From: Clostridiales bacterium
Lineage (GTDB): Bacteria > Bacillota > Clostridia > Oscillospirales > Oscillospiraceae
Direction: 5' to 3'
Assembly (NCBI GenBank): GCA_003522945.1
Contig: DPHR01000111.1
Span: 1-5,688 of the forward strand
DNA length: 5,688 bases
Shown: positions 1-5,688 of the stretch, one piece after another
Layout of the letters: the number at the start of each line of letters is the position of its first letter
Position numbering within the stretch: position 1 is the stretch's first letter
Translations under genes and position numbers: made by a program
The notes under the pieces: model-generated
The model's input: only the letters and a program-made list of their open reading frames with translations
Database searches by the model: none
Told to the model about the DNA's origin: nothing

Positions 1-94
1 CCGGCAGAACCGCGTGTGCCCTTGCCAATCGACGCTATATTTCTAAGACGTACCAAAACCGGATTCGGTTCGGTTATGCCAGTGACAATATGGT
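1..94. other. Region downstream of the operon, no recognised gene
   Basis: This short stretch lies beyond the terminator hairpin of the dnaE operon. It is visibly less GC-rich than the coding region and I recognise no protein family in it. One plus-strand frame is open from the window edge to a TAA at 94-96 (31 codons, no visible start in the window). This could in principle be the tail of a convergent gene, but the translation resembles nothing I know. A small 5-bp inverted repeat (57-61 with 66-70) is present and is probably chance. Confidence 0.4.
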
Positions 95-130
95 AACAAA
101 CCCCGCTTTAAAAATAAAGCGAGGTTTGTT
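95..130 (-). terminator. Probable terminator hairpin at the end of the rapZ-yvcK-whiA-dnaE operon
   Basis: Positions 95-110 pair with 115-130 to form a 16-bp stem around the 4-nt loop 111-114. Pair 103/122 is a G.U wobble in the minus-strand transcript but an A/C mismatch in a plus-strand transcript, so the structure is more stable in the direction of dnaE transcription. It starts about 24 nt after the dnaE stop codon. The 3' arm is U-rich (GGUUUGUU), but the bases after it (ACCAUAUUG) are not a clean U-tract, so it is not a textbook intrinsic terminator. It might also serve a convergent transcript, or act as an mRNA 3'-end stabiliser. Confidence 0.75.
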
Positions 131-154
131 TAAGACTTTATTAAAATAGGAAAA

Positions 155-3100
155 TCACTTCACGATGACGTTTTCCTTTCCGCACTGCTCTTCCAGCTCG
201 GCGACGAACGCCGGGTGGATGAGGCACGGCGCGCCGAGGCGCTTTTTCGTATCCTCCATATAAAGAACGATCCTCTCGTTCCCGGGGAACATCGTGAGCA
301 GGAGCTTTACCCGCCGGCAGAGCGGATGGTCCGCGCCCGGGATGCGCACATAGAGCGTGCGCGGCTTCCCGTCCGGCTTCGCCGCCGGAGGAGCGGGAGA
401 AACGGCGGTGCGGCCCGGCACGTCCAGATCGGAGAGCGGGCGGATGGAGTCTGCCATGAGCTGCGGCTCCTTCTCGTCGCGCAGGGAGATCTTTCCGCGC
501 ACGAGCAGGGGCGCGGCGTCCTGCACATAGCTCCCGCCGGAATCGAGCGCGCGCTGGAACGCCAGAAGCTCCATCGAGCCGGTGTCGTCCTCGAGCTGGA
601 TATAGCTCATAAGGGTGTTGTTTCGCGTCGTGCGCGTTTTGTAGCTCGCCACGACGCCCGCGATCAAAACCTCCTGCCCGTCGCGGAAGCGCTGGGGGTT
701 CCCCTCGGCAAAGTCGTTCAGGATCGCACCGATGGCGACCGCGCCGACGTCGCGCGCCCGATCGCGGTAGTCGTCCATCGGGTGACCGGTGAGATAAAGC
801 CCGGTCGTTTCGCGCTCCATCGTCATAAGCTCCTGCCGGGTGAATTCCGGCACGTCCGGCAGTGGGATGGTACGAACGCTCTCGCTTTCGGAGTCGTCGC
901 CGCCCATGCCGAAAAGGTCAAGCTGTCCGGCAATGTTTTTGCGGCTGTCGGCGGTGACGCTGTCGATGATCGGCCCCGAGGCCGTGAGCAGCGCCCGGCG
1001 CTTGAAGCCGAGCGAATCGAACGCCCCGGCCTTGATGAGCGATTCCACGGCGCGGCGGTTCAGATCGCGCGGCACCATCCGGCGGCAGAACTCGTCGAGC
1101 GTGCGGAACGGCCCGCCGCTCTCGCGTTCGGCCTTGAGCTCTTCGATGAAGCCCCAGCCGATGCCCTTGATGGCGACAAGACCGAAACGGATGTTCTCGC
1201 CCGAAACGGTGAAGTCGGCATCCGACTCGTTCACGTCCGGCGGCAGGAGCTTGATGCCCATGTCGCGGCATTCGGCGATATACTCGGCGACCTTCGTGCT
1301 GTTATCGAGCACGCTCGTGAGCAGCGCCGCCATATATTCGCGCGGGTGGTGGCATTTCATATACGCCGTGCGGTAGGTGACAAAGGCGTACGAAACGGCA
1401 TGCGCTTTGTTGAAGGCGTAGTTGGCAAAATCGACGATCTCGTCATAGATGCTGCCCGCGACGTCCTCCGGCACGCCGTTCGCAACGCAGCCGGGGATGT
1501 TCCGCGCCGGGTCGCCGTGGATGAAGGCGATGCGCTCGGCGTCGATGACGGCGTGCTTTTTCTTGCTCATTGCGCGGCGGATGACGTCCGCCTGGCCGAG
1601 CGAGTATCCGGCAAGCTCCCGGAACACCTGCTGCACCTGCTCCTGATAGACCATGCAGCCGTAGGTGACGCCGAGGATCGGCTCGAGCTTCGGGTGCTTG
1701 TAGCGGATCTTTTCCGGGTGCTGGCTGCACTCGAGGAATTTCGGGATGCTGTCCATCGGGCCGGGGCGGTAGAGCGCGATAACGGCGGTGATGTCTTCGA
1801 GAGACTTCGGCCGCAGCGCGGCGCATACGCCCGTGATGCCCGCCGATTCAAGCTGGAATACGCCGGAGGTCTTGCCCGCGGCGAGCATGTCGAACACGGC
1901 CGGATCGTCCATCGGGATGGTGTCGATGGAGAAATCCGGTTCCCTGCGCCGGACGAGCTTGGCCGCGTCTTCGAGCACCGTGAGATTGCGAAGGCCGAGA
2001 AAGTCCATTTTCAGCAGCCCCAGCTCCTCGAGCGTCGTCATCGTATACTGCGTGACGGGGTTGCCGTCGTTCGTGGCGAGCGGGACATATTCGTACACCG
2101 GCCGGTGCGTGATGACAACGCCGGCGGCGTGGGTCGAGGCGTGGCGCGGCATGCCCTCGAGCGCGCGGGCGGTGTCGATGAGATTTTTGACCTTCTCGTC
2201 GCTCTCGTACATGTCCTTCAGAGGCTTGGAGAGCTTGAGCGCTTCGTCGAGCGTCATGTTGAGCGCGCCCGGGCCGCTCGGCACCTGCTTGGCAACGGCG
2301 TCCGTTTCCGCGTAGCTGAGATTCAGCGCGCGGCCGACGTCGCGGATGGCCATGCGCGCGGCCATCGTGCCGAAGGTGACGATCTGCGCGACGTGGTCCG
2401 CGCCGTATTTGCGCGTAACGTAGTCGATGACCTCGCCGCGGCGGCGCACGCAGAAGTCCATGTCGATATCGGGCATGCTCACGCGCTCGGGGTTTAAGAA
2501 CCGCTCGAAAAAGAGCGAATACCGGATCGGGTCCACGTCCGTGATGCCGAGCGTATAGGAGACCATGCTGCCCGCGGCGCTGCCGCGCCCGGGGCCGACG
2601 GGGATGCCGTGGCTTTTCGCGTAGTGAACAAAGTCCCAGACGATGAGAAAGTAGTCCACAAACCCCATGCGGTGGATCATGTCAAGCTCATACTGGAGCT
2701 GCGCGTCCATCTCGCTCGTGCCGGTCTCGCCGTAGCGCCGGACGCACCCTTCGCGGCAGAGGCGCGTGAGATAGGCAAAGCTGTCCGTTTCCCCCTCCGG
2801 GAGCTTATATTCCGGCAGGTGGTAGTGGCCGAACTCAAAATCGTAATGGCAGCGCGCGGCGATCTCCTCGGTGATGTCCGCGGCCTGCGGCTCTTCGGGG
2901 AAGAGCGCGCGCATCTCCTCCTCGCTTTTGAGATAAAGCTCGGGGGAGGAAAACTTCATCCGGTCGGGATCGTCCACGGTCTTGCCGGTCTGGATGCAGA
3001 GAAGGACGTCCTGATTTCGGGCGTCTTCCTTATTAATATAATGCGCGTCGTTCGTCACGACGAGCGGGATGCCCGTTTCACGCGAGAGACGGCGCAGCCC

Positions 3101-3658
3101 GAGCGCGGCCTTGCGCTCGTCCGGGATGCCGTGATCCTGAATTTCCAGGAAAAAGTCCTCGCCGAACAGCTCACGCAGCTCAAGCGCCTTTTTCTTTGCG
3201 CCCTCGTAATCGTCCGCGACGATGTGCCGGGAGAGATATCCCGCGAGACAGCCGGAAAGACAGATCAGCCCCTCGGCGTGCTCGTGCAGCAGCGCCCAGT
3301 CGATGCGCGGCTTGATGTAAAACCCGTCCGTAAAGCCGCAGGAGACAAGATAGCAGAGATTCCGGTAGCCGACGTCGTTTTTGCACAGAAGGATGAGATG
3401 GGAATACTCGTTATCGATGCCGTGCTCACGGTCAAAGCGGGAGCGCGGCGCAACGTATACCTCGCAGCCGATGATCGGGCGGATGCCCTCGGCAAGACAC
3501 GCGCGGTAAAAAGAGACCGCGCCGTACATTACGCCGTGGTCGGTGACGGCGAGCGCCGTCTGTCCCAGCTCCTTGGCGCGGCGCGCGAGCTCCTTGACGC
3601 GGCAGGCGCCGTCCAGCAGGGAGTATTCCGTATGCACGTGCAGATGGACAAAGCCCAT
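155..3658 (-). CDS. dnaE: DNA polymerase III alpha subunit (replicative DNA polymerase, C family)
   Basis: This is a C-family DNA polymerase that extends DNA 5' to 3' in the cytoplasmic replisome. Its 1167 aa are close to the 1160 of E. coli alpha, so it is full length. The N-terminal PHP domain begins HLHVHTEYSLLDG and shows the metal-site residues H7, H9, D16, H41, E66, H87, C137, D204 and H206. The polymerase core carries GPGRGSAAGS (355-364), the catalytic pair D399 and D401 in PDIDMDF, and the third aspartate D552 in KMDFLGLR. RHASTHAAGVV (505-515) and FNKAHAVSYAF (749-759) are family hallmarks. A helix-hairpin-helix region lies near 826-846, a clamp-binding motif QLDLF at 912-916, an OB fold at about 995-1075, then a Pro/Ala-rich linker and a C-terminal domain (about 1100-1167) that in relatives contacts tau. 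The start sits 1 nt after the whiA stop with a strong AAAGGAG, and the protein begins directly with the PHP motif. In PolC-containing Firmicutes DnaE usually extends primers; whether this genome has polC cannot be seen. Confidence 0.98.
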   Translation of the reverse strand: MGFVHLHVHTEYSLLDGACRVKELARRAKELGQTALAVTDHGVMYGAVSFYRACLAEGIRPIIGCEVYVAPRSRFDREHGIDNEYSHLILLCKNDVGYRNLCYLVSCGFTDGFYIKPRIDWALLHEHAEGLICLSGCLAGYLSRHIVADDYEGAKKKALELRELFGEDFFLEIQDHGIPDERKAALGLRRLSRETGIPLVVTNDAHYINKEDARNQDVLLCIQTGKTVDDPDRMKFSSPELYLKSEEEMRALFPEEPQAADITEEIAARCHYDFEFGHYHLPEYKLPEGETDSFAYLTRLCREGCVRRYGETGTSEMDAQLQYELDMIHRMGFVDYFLIVWDFVHYAKSHGIPVGPGRGSAAGSMVSYTLGITDVDPIRYSLFFERFLNPERVSMPDIDMDFCVRRRGEVIDYVTRKYGADHVAQIVTFGTMAARMAIRDVGRALNLSYAETDAVAKQVPSGPGALNMTLDEALKLSKPLKDMYESDEKVKNLIDTARALEGMPRHASTHAAGVVITHRPVYEYVPLATNDGNPVTQYTMTTLEELGLLKMDFLGLRNLTVLEDAAKLVRRREPDFSIDTIPMDDPAVFDMLAAGKTSGVFQLESAGITGVCAALRPKSLEDITAVIALYRPGPMDSIPKFLECSQHPEKIRYKHPKLEPILGVTYGCMVYQEQVQQVFRELAGYSLGQADVIRRAMSKKKHAVIDAERIAFIHGDPARNIPGCVANGVPEDVAGSIYDEIVDFANYAFNKAHAVSYAFVTYRTAYMKCHHPREYMAALLTSVLDNSTKVAEYIAECRDMGIKLLPPDVNESDADFTVSGENIRFGLVAIKGIGWGFIEELKAERESGGPFRTLDEFCRRMVPRDLNRRAVESLIKAGAFDSLGFKRRALLTASGPIIDSVTADSRKNIAGQLDLFGMGGDDSESESVRTIPLPDVPEFTRQELMTMERETTGLYLTGHPMDDYRDRARDVGAVAIGAILNDFAEGNPQRFRDGQEVLIAGVVASYKTRTTRNNTLMSYIQLEDDTGSMELLAFQRALDSGGSYVQDAAPLLVRGKISLRDEKEPQLMADSIRPLSDLDVPGRTAVSPAPPAAKPDGKPRTLYVRIPGADHPLCRRVKLLLTMFPGNERIVLYMEDTKKRLGAPCLIHPAFVAELEEQCGKENVIVK

Positions 3659-3659
3659 A

Positions 3660-4550
3660 TCAGTCTCCTTTGTACTCTAATAGCTTCTTTAACCGGTGGC
3701 TCATGCAGCTTTTGGACACCGGGGGGCTGGCGAGCCGCGCAAGATCGGCAAGGCTCGACTCGGGGTTGGCGATGCGCAGCATGGCCGTTTCCTGCAGAAT
3801 GTCCGGGAGCGTGTCGAGCCCGTATTTCCGGTCCAGCTCGCGGATGGCGTCGAGCTGCTCCTGCGCGGCGAGGACGATCTTGTCGGCGTTCGCGCTGTCG
3901 CAGTTGACGCGGCGGTTGACGGCGTTGCGCATGTCCTTCTGCATCTTCGCCTGCATGATGCCCATCGCGGCGAGCGGCGCGCCGATCGTTGTGAGCACGT
4001 CCTCGATAGCTTCGGACTGCTTGAAATACGTGATATATCCGCCGCCGCGCACGGCGTCCTTGGGCGCAAAGCCCATTTCCAGCATGAGATTGAACGCTTC
4101 GCGGCTCACGCTCGGGTGGCTCGTGAGCAGCTCGAGATGGTAGCGCTTGTCCGGATCGGTCACGCTGCCGCCGGCGAGAAACGCCCCGCGGAAGAAGCTC
4201 TGCCGGCAGCAGTCGGTTTCGAGCATGCCGTAGTTGATGTGATGGGAAACGGCGCTCTCCTGCCCGAAAACCTCCAGGATCGCGAGGATCTTTTCCGGCG
4301 CTGTGATGAGGAACGTGCGCTTGCCTGCCGCGCCCTCCGGCGGCACATGGTCGAACGAGAGCGAGAATGCGCGCCGGAAGAGCTTCGGCAGACGCTGGGC
4401 AAAGGCATCGTTCGCCGTGATGATGCGGATCTCCCGCCGGTCGAACGTGTGGCAGTATAAAAGCACGCCGTAGGCCTCGGCCCTCGCGCAGCAGGTGCGG
4501 TTGAGCGGAACATGGCACAGCTCGTTTTTGGCTTCAGACGAAAAGGACAT
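3660..4550 (-). CDS. whiA: DNA-binding protein WhiA (LAGLIDADG-like plus HTH)
   Basis: WhiA is a DNA-binding protein of Gram-positive bacteria. In Streptomyces it is a sporulation regulator; in Bacillus subtilis it affects cell division and chromosome segregation. The protein has 296 aa, slightly shorter than the roughly 310-320 usual in the family. It begins MSFSSEAKNEL, typical of WhiA N-termini. The homing-endonuclease-like domain shows the signature RGAFLAGGSVTDP (121-133), and the conserved stretch MRNAVNRRVNCDSANADK is at 207-224. The C-terminal helix-turn-helix domain runs from about 249 to 291 and ends in SPPVSKSCMSHRLKKL (275-290), close to the family's PPVGKS...HRLRKL pattern. WhiA descends from a homing endonuclease fold but is not known to cut DNA. 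The gene lies 21 nt after yvcK and 1 nt before dnaE, in the usual rapZ-yvcK-whiA order. Its last codons contain the dnaE ribosome binding site. Confidence 0.97.
   Translation of the reverse strand: MSFSSEAKNELCHVPLNRTCCARAEAYGVLLYCHTFDRREIRIITANDAFAQRLPKLFRRAFSLSFDHVPPEGAAGKRTFLITAPEKILAILEVFGQESAVSHHINYGMLETDCCRQSFFRGAFLAGGSVTDPDKRYHLELLTSHPSVSREAFNLMLEMGFAPKDAVRGGGYITYFKQSEAIEDVLTTIGAPLAAMGIMQAKMQKDMRNAVNRRVNCDSANADKIVLAAQEQLDAIRELDRKYGLDTLPDILQETAMLRIANPESSLADLARLASPPVSKSCMSHRLKKLLEYKGD
3665..3671 (-). promoter_or_regulatory. Ribosome binding site of dnaE, inside the end of whiA
   Basis: The minus strand reads AAAGGAG followed by a 6-nt spacer (ACTGAT) and the dnaE ATG. It is a near-perfect Shine-Dalgarno sequence. 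It lies within the last WhiA codons (AAA GGA GAC, Lys-Gly-Asp), and the whiA stop TGA falls inside the spacer. Ribosomes finishing whiA therefore stop on top of the dnaE start, which suggests translational coupling or reinitiation. Confidence 0.85.
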
Positions 4551-4558
4551 GGGAAAAA

Positions 4559-4565
4559 CCCCTTT
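4559..4565 (-). promoter_or_regulatory. Ribosome binding site of whiA with a small hairpin
   Basis: The minus strand reads AAAGGGG, then 8 nt (TTTTTCCC), then the whiA ATG. The GGGG is an acceptable though imperfect Shine-Dalgarno core and supports the chosen start. The CCC just before the ATG can pair with GGG of the same site across a T-rich loop. The resulting 3-4 bp hairpin could mask the site weakly. Its functional meaning is unproven. Confidence 0.6.
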
Positions 4566-4571
4566 GTGTGT

Positions 4572-5576
4572 TTATCCGTAAATGCGGGTGGGGGAGGCTT
4601 CACGATAAAGATCGCGCAGCGCCGCGGCGAGCGCGGCGGGATCGTGGCGAACGAGCGCCTTTTGCCAGAGCGCCACGGGCGCATACCGGACCGTGACGCC
4701 GAGCGCGGTGAGCGCTTCCTCGTCCGCCGTGATGGGAACGGCCCCTTCGCGGAGATATTCCTCCTGCGCTTCGGGCGGGATGGGAAGATCGTTTACAAGG
4801 GTATAGTCGAACAGTCCCTCGCCGCCGTGGTCGAAGAGCGCGCGGACATGATCGACGGCGGTATACCCCGCGGTCTCGCCGCTTTGCGTCATAAGATTCA
4901 TAACATAGACCTTTACGGCGTCCGACTCGTGGATCGCCTCGCGGATGCCGGAGACGAGAAGGTTCGGAATGACGCTCGTATAAAGACTGCCGGGGCCGAG
5001 CACGATGAGATCGGCCTCCCGGATGGCGTCAAGACAGGCGGGCAGCGCCGCCGGATGCTCCGGCGAGAGATATGCCCGCACGATGCGCCGCGTGAGGTCT
5101 TTTTTGTATTCGGCGATCTGCGATTCGCCCGTGACGGTCACGCCGTCGTCAAAATCGGCGAGGAGCTGCACGTTCTCGTTCGTGACCGGCAGCACGCGCC
5201 CGGTGATGGCGAGCACCTCGCTCATGCGCGCGACGGCCTCGTCGAACGTGTCGCACATACCGTTGAGCGCGGCGAGAAAGAGATTGCCGAAGCTCTGGCC
5301 GCGCAGCGCGCCGTCCTGAAACCGATAGGCGAGCAGGGCCTCCATCGTCGGCTCGGTGTTCGCAAGCGCCTGCAGACAGTTGCGGATGTCGCCGGGCGGG
5401 AGCATACCGAGCTCCTGCCGGAGCACGCCGCTGCCGCCGCCGTTGTCCATCACGGTGACGATGGCGGTGATGGACGGTGAAATGCGCTTCAGACCGCGCA
5501 GCATGGTGGAAAGTCCGGTGCCGCCGCCGATGGCGGCGATTTTCATATCCGGACGGCGGGAAATGCGTTTTTTCAT
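4572..5576 (-). CDS. yvcK: YvcK family protein (gluconeogenesis factor, CofD-like fold)
   Basis: YvcK proteins have a CofD-like Rossmann fold. In Bacillus subtilis YvcK is needed for growth on gluconeogenic carbon sources and for normal cell shape; homologues bind UDP-sugars such as UDP-GlcNAc and influence peptidoglycan precursor synthesis. The 334-aa product is a normal length. It shows the N-terminal nucleotide-binding motif IGGGTGLSTMLRGLK (16-30), then DNGGGSGVLRQELG (44-57) and PPGDIRNCLQALA (60-72). Further conserved parts are VLGPGSLYTSVIPNLLV (192-208) and MNLMTQSGETAGYTAVDHV (226-244). I chose the ATG at 5574-5576 because it overlaps the rapZ stop as ATGA and has GAGGG 10 nt upstream. 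A start at Met11 (5544-5546) also fits the family's usual N-terminus but has no visible ribosome binding site. An 18-codon upstream extension would run into rapZ and is unlikely. Enzymatic activity is not established for the family. Confidence 0.96.
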   Translation of the reverse strand: MKKRISRRPDMKIAAIGGGTGLSTMLRGLKRISPSITAIVTVMDNGGGSGVLRQELGMLPPGDIRNCLQALANTEPTMEALLAYRFQDGALRGQSFGNLFLAALNGMCDTFDEAVARMSEVLAITGRVLPVTNENVQLLADFDDGVTVTGESQIAEYKKDLTRRIVRAYLSPEHPAALPACLDAIREADLIVLGPGSLYTSVIPNLLVSGIREAIHESDAVKVYVMNLMTQSGETAGYTAVDHVRALFDHGGEGLFDYTLVNDLPIPPEAQEEYLREGAVPITADEEALTALGVTVRYAPVALWQKALVRHDPAALAAALRDLYREASPTRIYG

Positions 5577-5688
5577 TGTTCGTTTACCCTCGCAAGATCG
5601 CGGCAGACGAGCCGCGCGTTCTGCCCGCACTCGAGCAGATGATCCGTGAGCGCGCGCGCCACGGAAATGCTCCGGTGCCGCCCGCCGG
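5573..5688 (-). CDS. rapZ: RNase adapter RapZ / YvcJ family, C-terminal end only (cut by the window edge)
   Basis: Only the last 37 complete codons before a TGA stop are in the window; the start lies beyond the right edge. The fragment begins GGRHRSISVARALTDHL and ends LVCRDLARVNEQ. This matches the C-terminus of RapZ/YvcJ proteins, where a conserved CTGG-x-HRS motif is followed by a helix and a final (H/C)RD/T-L segment. The family has an N-terminal P-loop nucleotide-binding domain and a C-terminal domain that in E. coli RapZ binds small RNAs and glucosamine-6-phosphate. In E. coli it directs RNase E to GlmZ; in Firmicutes (YvcJ) it is a nucleotide-binding protein whose RNA role is less clear. 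Its stop overlaps the yvcK start as ATGA, the normal neighbour in this cluster. The short length limits certainty about the exact subfamily, but context and motif agree. Confidence 0.88.
   Translation of the reverse strand, partial: GGRHRSISVARALTDHLLECGQNARLVCRDLARVNEQ
5587..5591 (-). promoter_or_regulatory. Ribosome binding site of yvcK, inside the end of rapZ
   Basis: The minus strand reads GAGGG about 10 nt before the yvcK ATG. It is a modest Shine-Dalgarno sequence with slightly long spacing, located within the final codons of rapZ. Together with the ATGA stop/start overlap it suggests that yvcK translation is coupled to rapZ. It favours the 5576 start over the downstream Met at 5546. 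Confidence 0.55.

Noticed and set aside
215..2497. A 760-codon open frame on the plus strand, antisense to dnaE
   Set aside because: It lies wholly within the unmistakable dnaE gene. Its translation is rich in Arg, Ala, His, Val and Asp with no recognisable domain. Long antisense frames are expected opposite GC-rich coding sequence, where stop codons are rare.
2609..3907. A 432-codon plus-strand open frame spanning the dnaE start and whiA end
   Set aside because: It is antisense to two well-supported genes, has no family signature, and crosses their junction. It is a shadow of GC-rich codon use.
3529..4518. A 329-codon minus-strand frame overlapping whiA and the dnaE start
   Set aside because: It is out of frame with WhiA and DnaE, very rich in Arg, Ala and Pro, and lacks any motif. 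The real proteins occupy the other frames.
3660..4550. Reading whiA as an active homing endonuclease or mobile intron gene because of its LAGLIDADG-like domain
   Set aside because: The C-terminal HTH, the WhiA-specific signatures and the rapZ-yvcK context identify a domesticated regulator. Nothing around it looks like an intron or intein.
4512..5480. A 322-codon plus-strand open frame antisense to yvcK
   Set aside because: The opposite strand encodes a full-length YvcK with all conserved motifs in order. The antisense translation has no recognisable domain.
5577..5630. An 18-residue N-terminal extension of YvcK
   Set aside because: It would overlap the rapZ coding sequence, which is recognisable in another frame here. 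The family normally starts just before the IGGGTG motif, and the ATG at 5576 has a ribosome binding site and an ATGA overlap.

Overview
The window is GC-rich and carries a single run of four tightly packed genes, all on the minus strand and transcribed from the right edge towards the left. In transcription order they are rapZ (only the last 37 complete codons are present), yvcK, whiA and dnaE. A long hairpin lies just downstream of dnaE. I found no RNA genes, mobile elements, CRISPR arrays or plus-strand genes that I can support.

The rapZ-yvcK-whiA trio is a classic conserved cluster of Gram-positive bacteria. In Bacillus-type genomes it is usually followed by crh. Placing a full-length dnaE directly after whiA is an arrangement I associate with Clostridia. 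Together with the high GC content, this suggests a GC-rich clostridial Firmicute (Bacillota), perhaps an Oscillospiraceae/Ruminococcaceae-like gut or environmental anaerobe. That assignment is an inference from gene order and protein motifs, not from a database match.

Layout by region: 1-94 is less GC-rich sequence with no recognised gene. 95-130 is a 16-bp stem with a 4-nt loop, the probable operon terminator. 155-3658 is dnaE, the DNA polymerase III alpha subunit. 3660-4550 is whiA. 4572-5576 is yvcK. 5573-5688 is the 3' end of rapZ. The junctions are very tight: rapZ and yvcK overlap by an ATGA, yvcK and whiA are 21 nt apart, and whiA and dnaE are 1 nt apart, with the dnaE Shine-Dalgarno sequence written into the last codons of whiA. 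This points to one polycistronic message with translational coupling.

RapZ and YvcK are linked to amino-sugar and cell-envelope precursor control. WhiA is a DNA-binding protein tied to cell division and chromosome organisation. DnaE makes DNA. The operon therefore joins envelope metabolism, division control and replication in one transcript. This is a conserved housekeeping region and I see no new system in it. The points most worth a second look are the apparently complete PHP metal site in DnaE, the operonic coupling of dnaE to whiA, and the hairpin that ends the operon.
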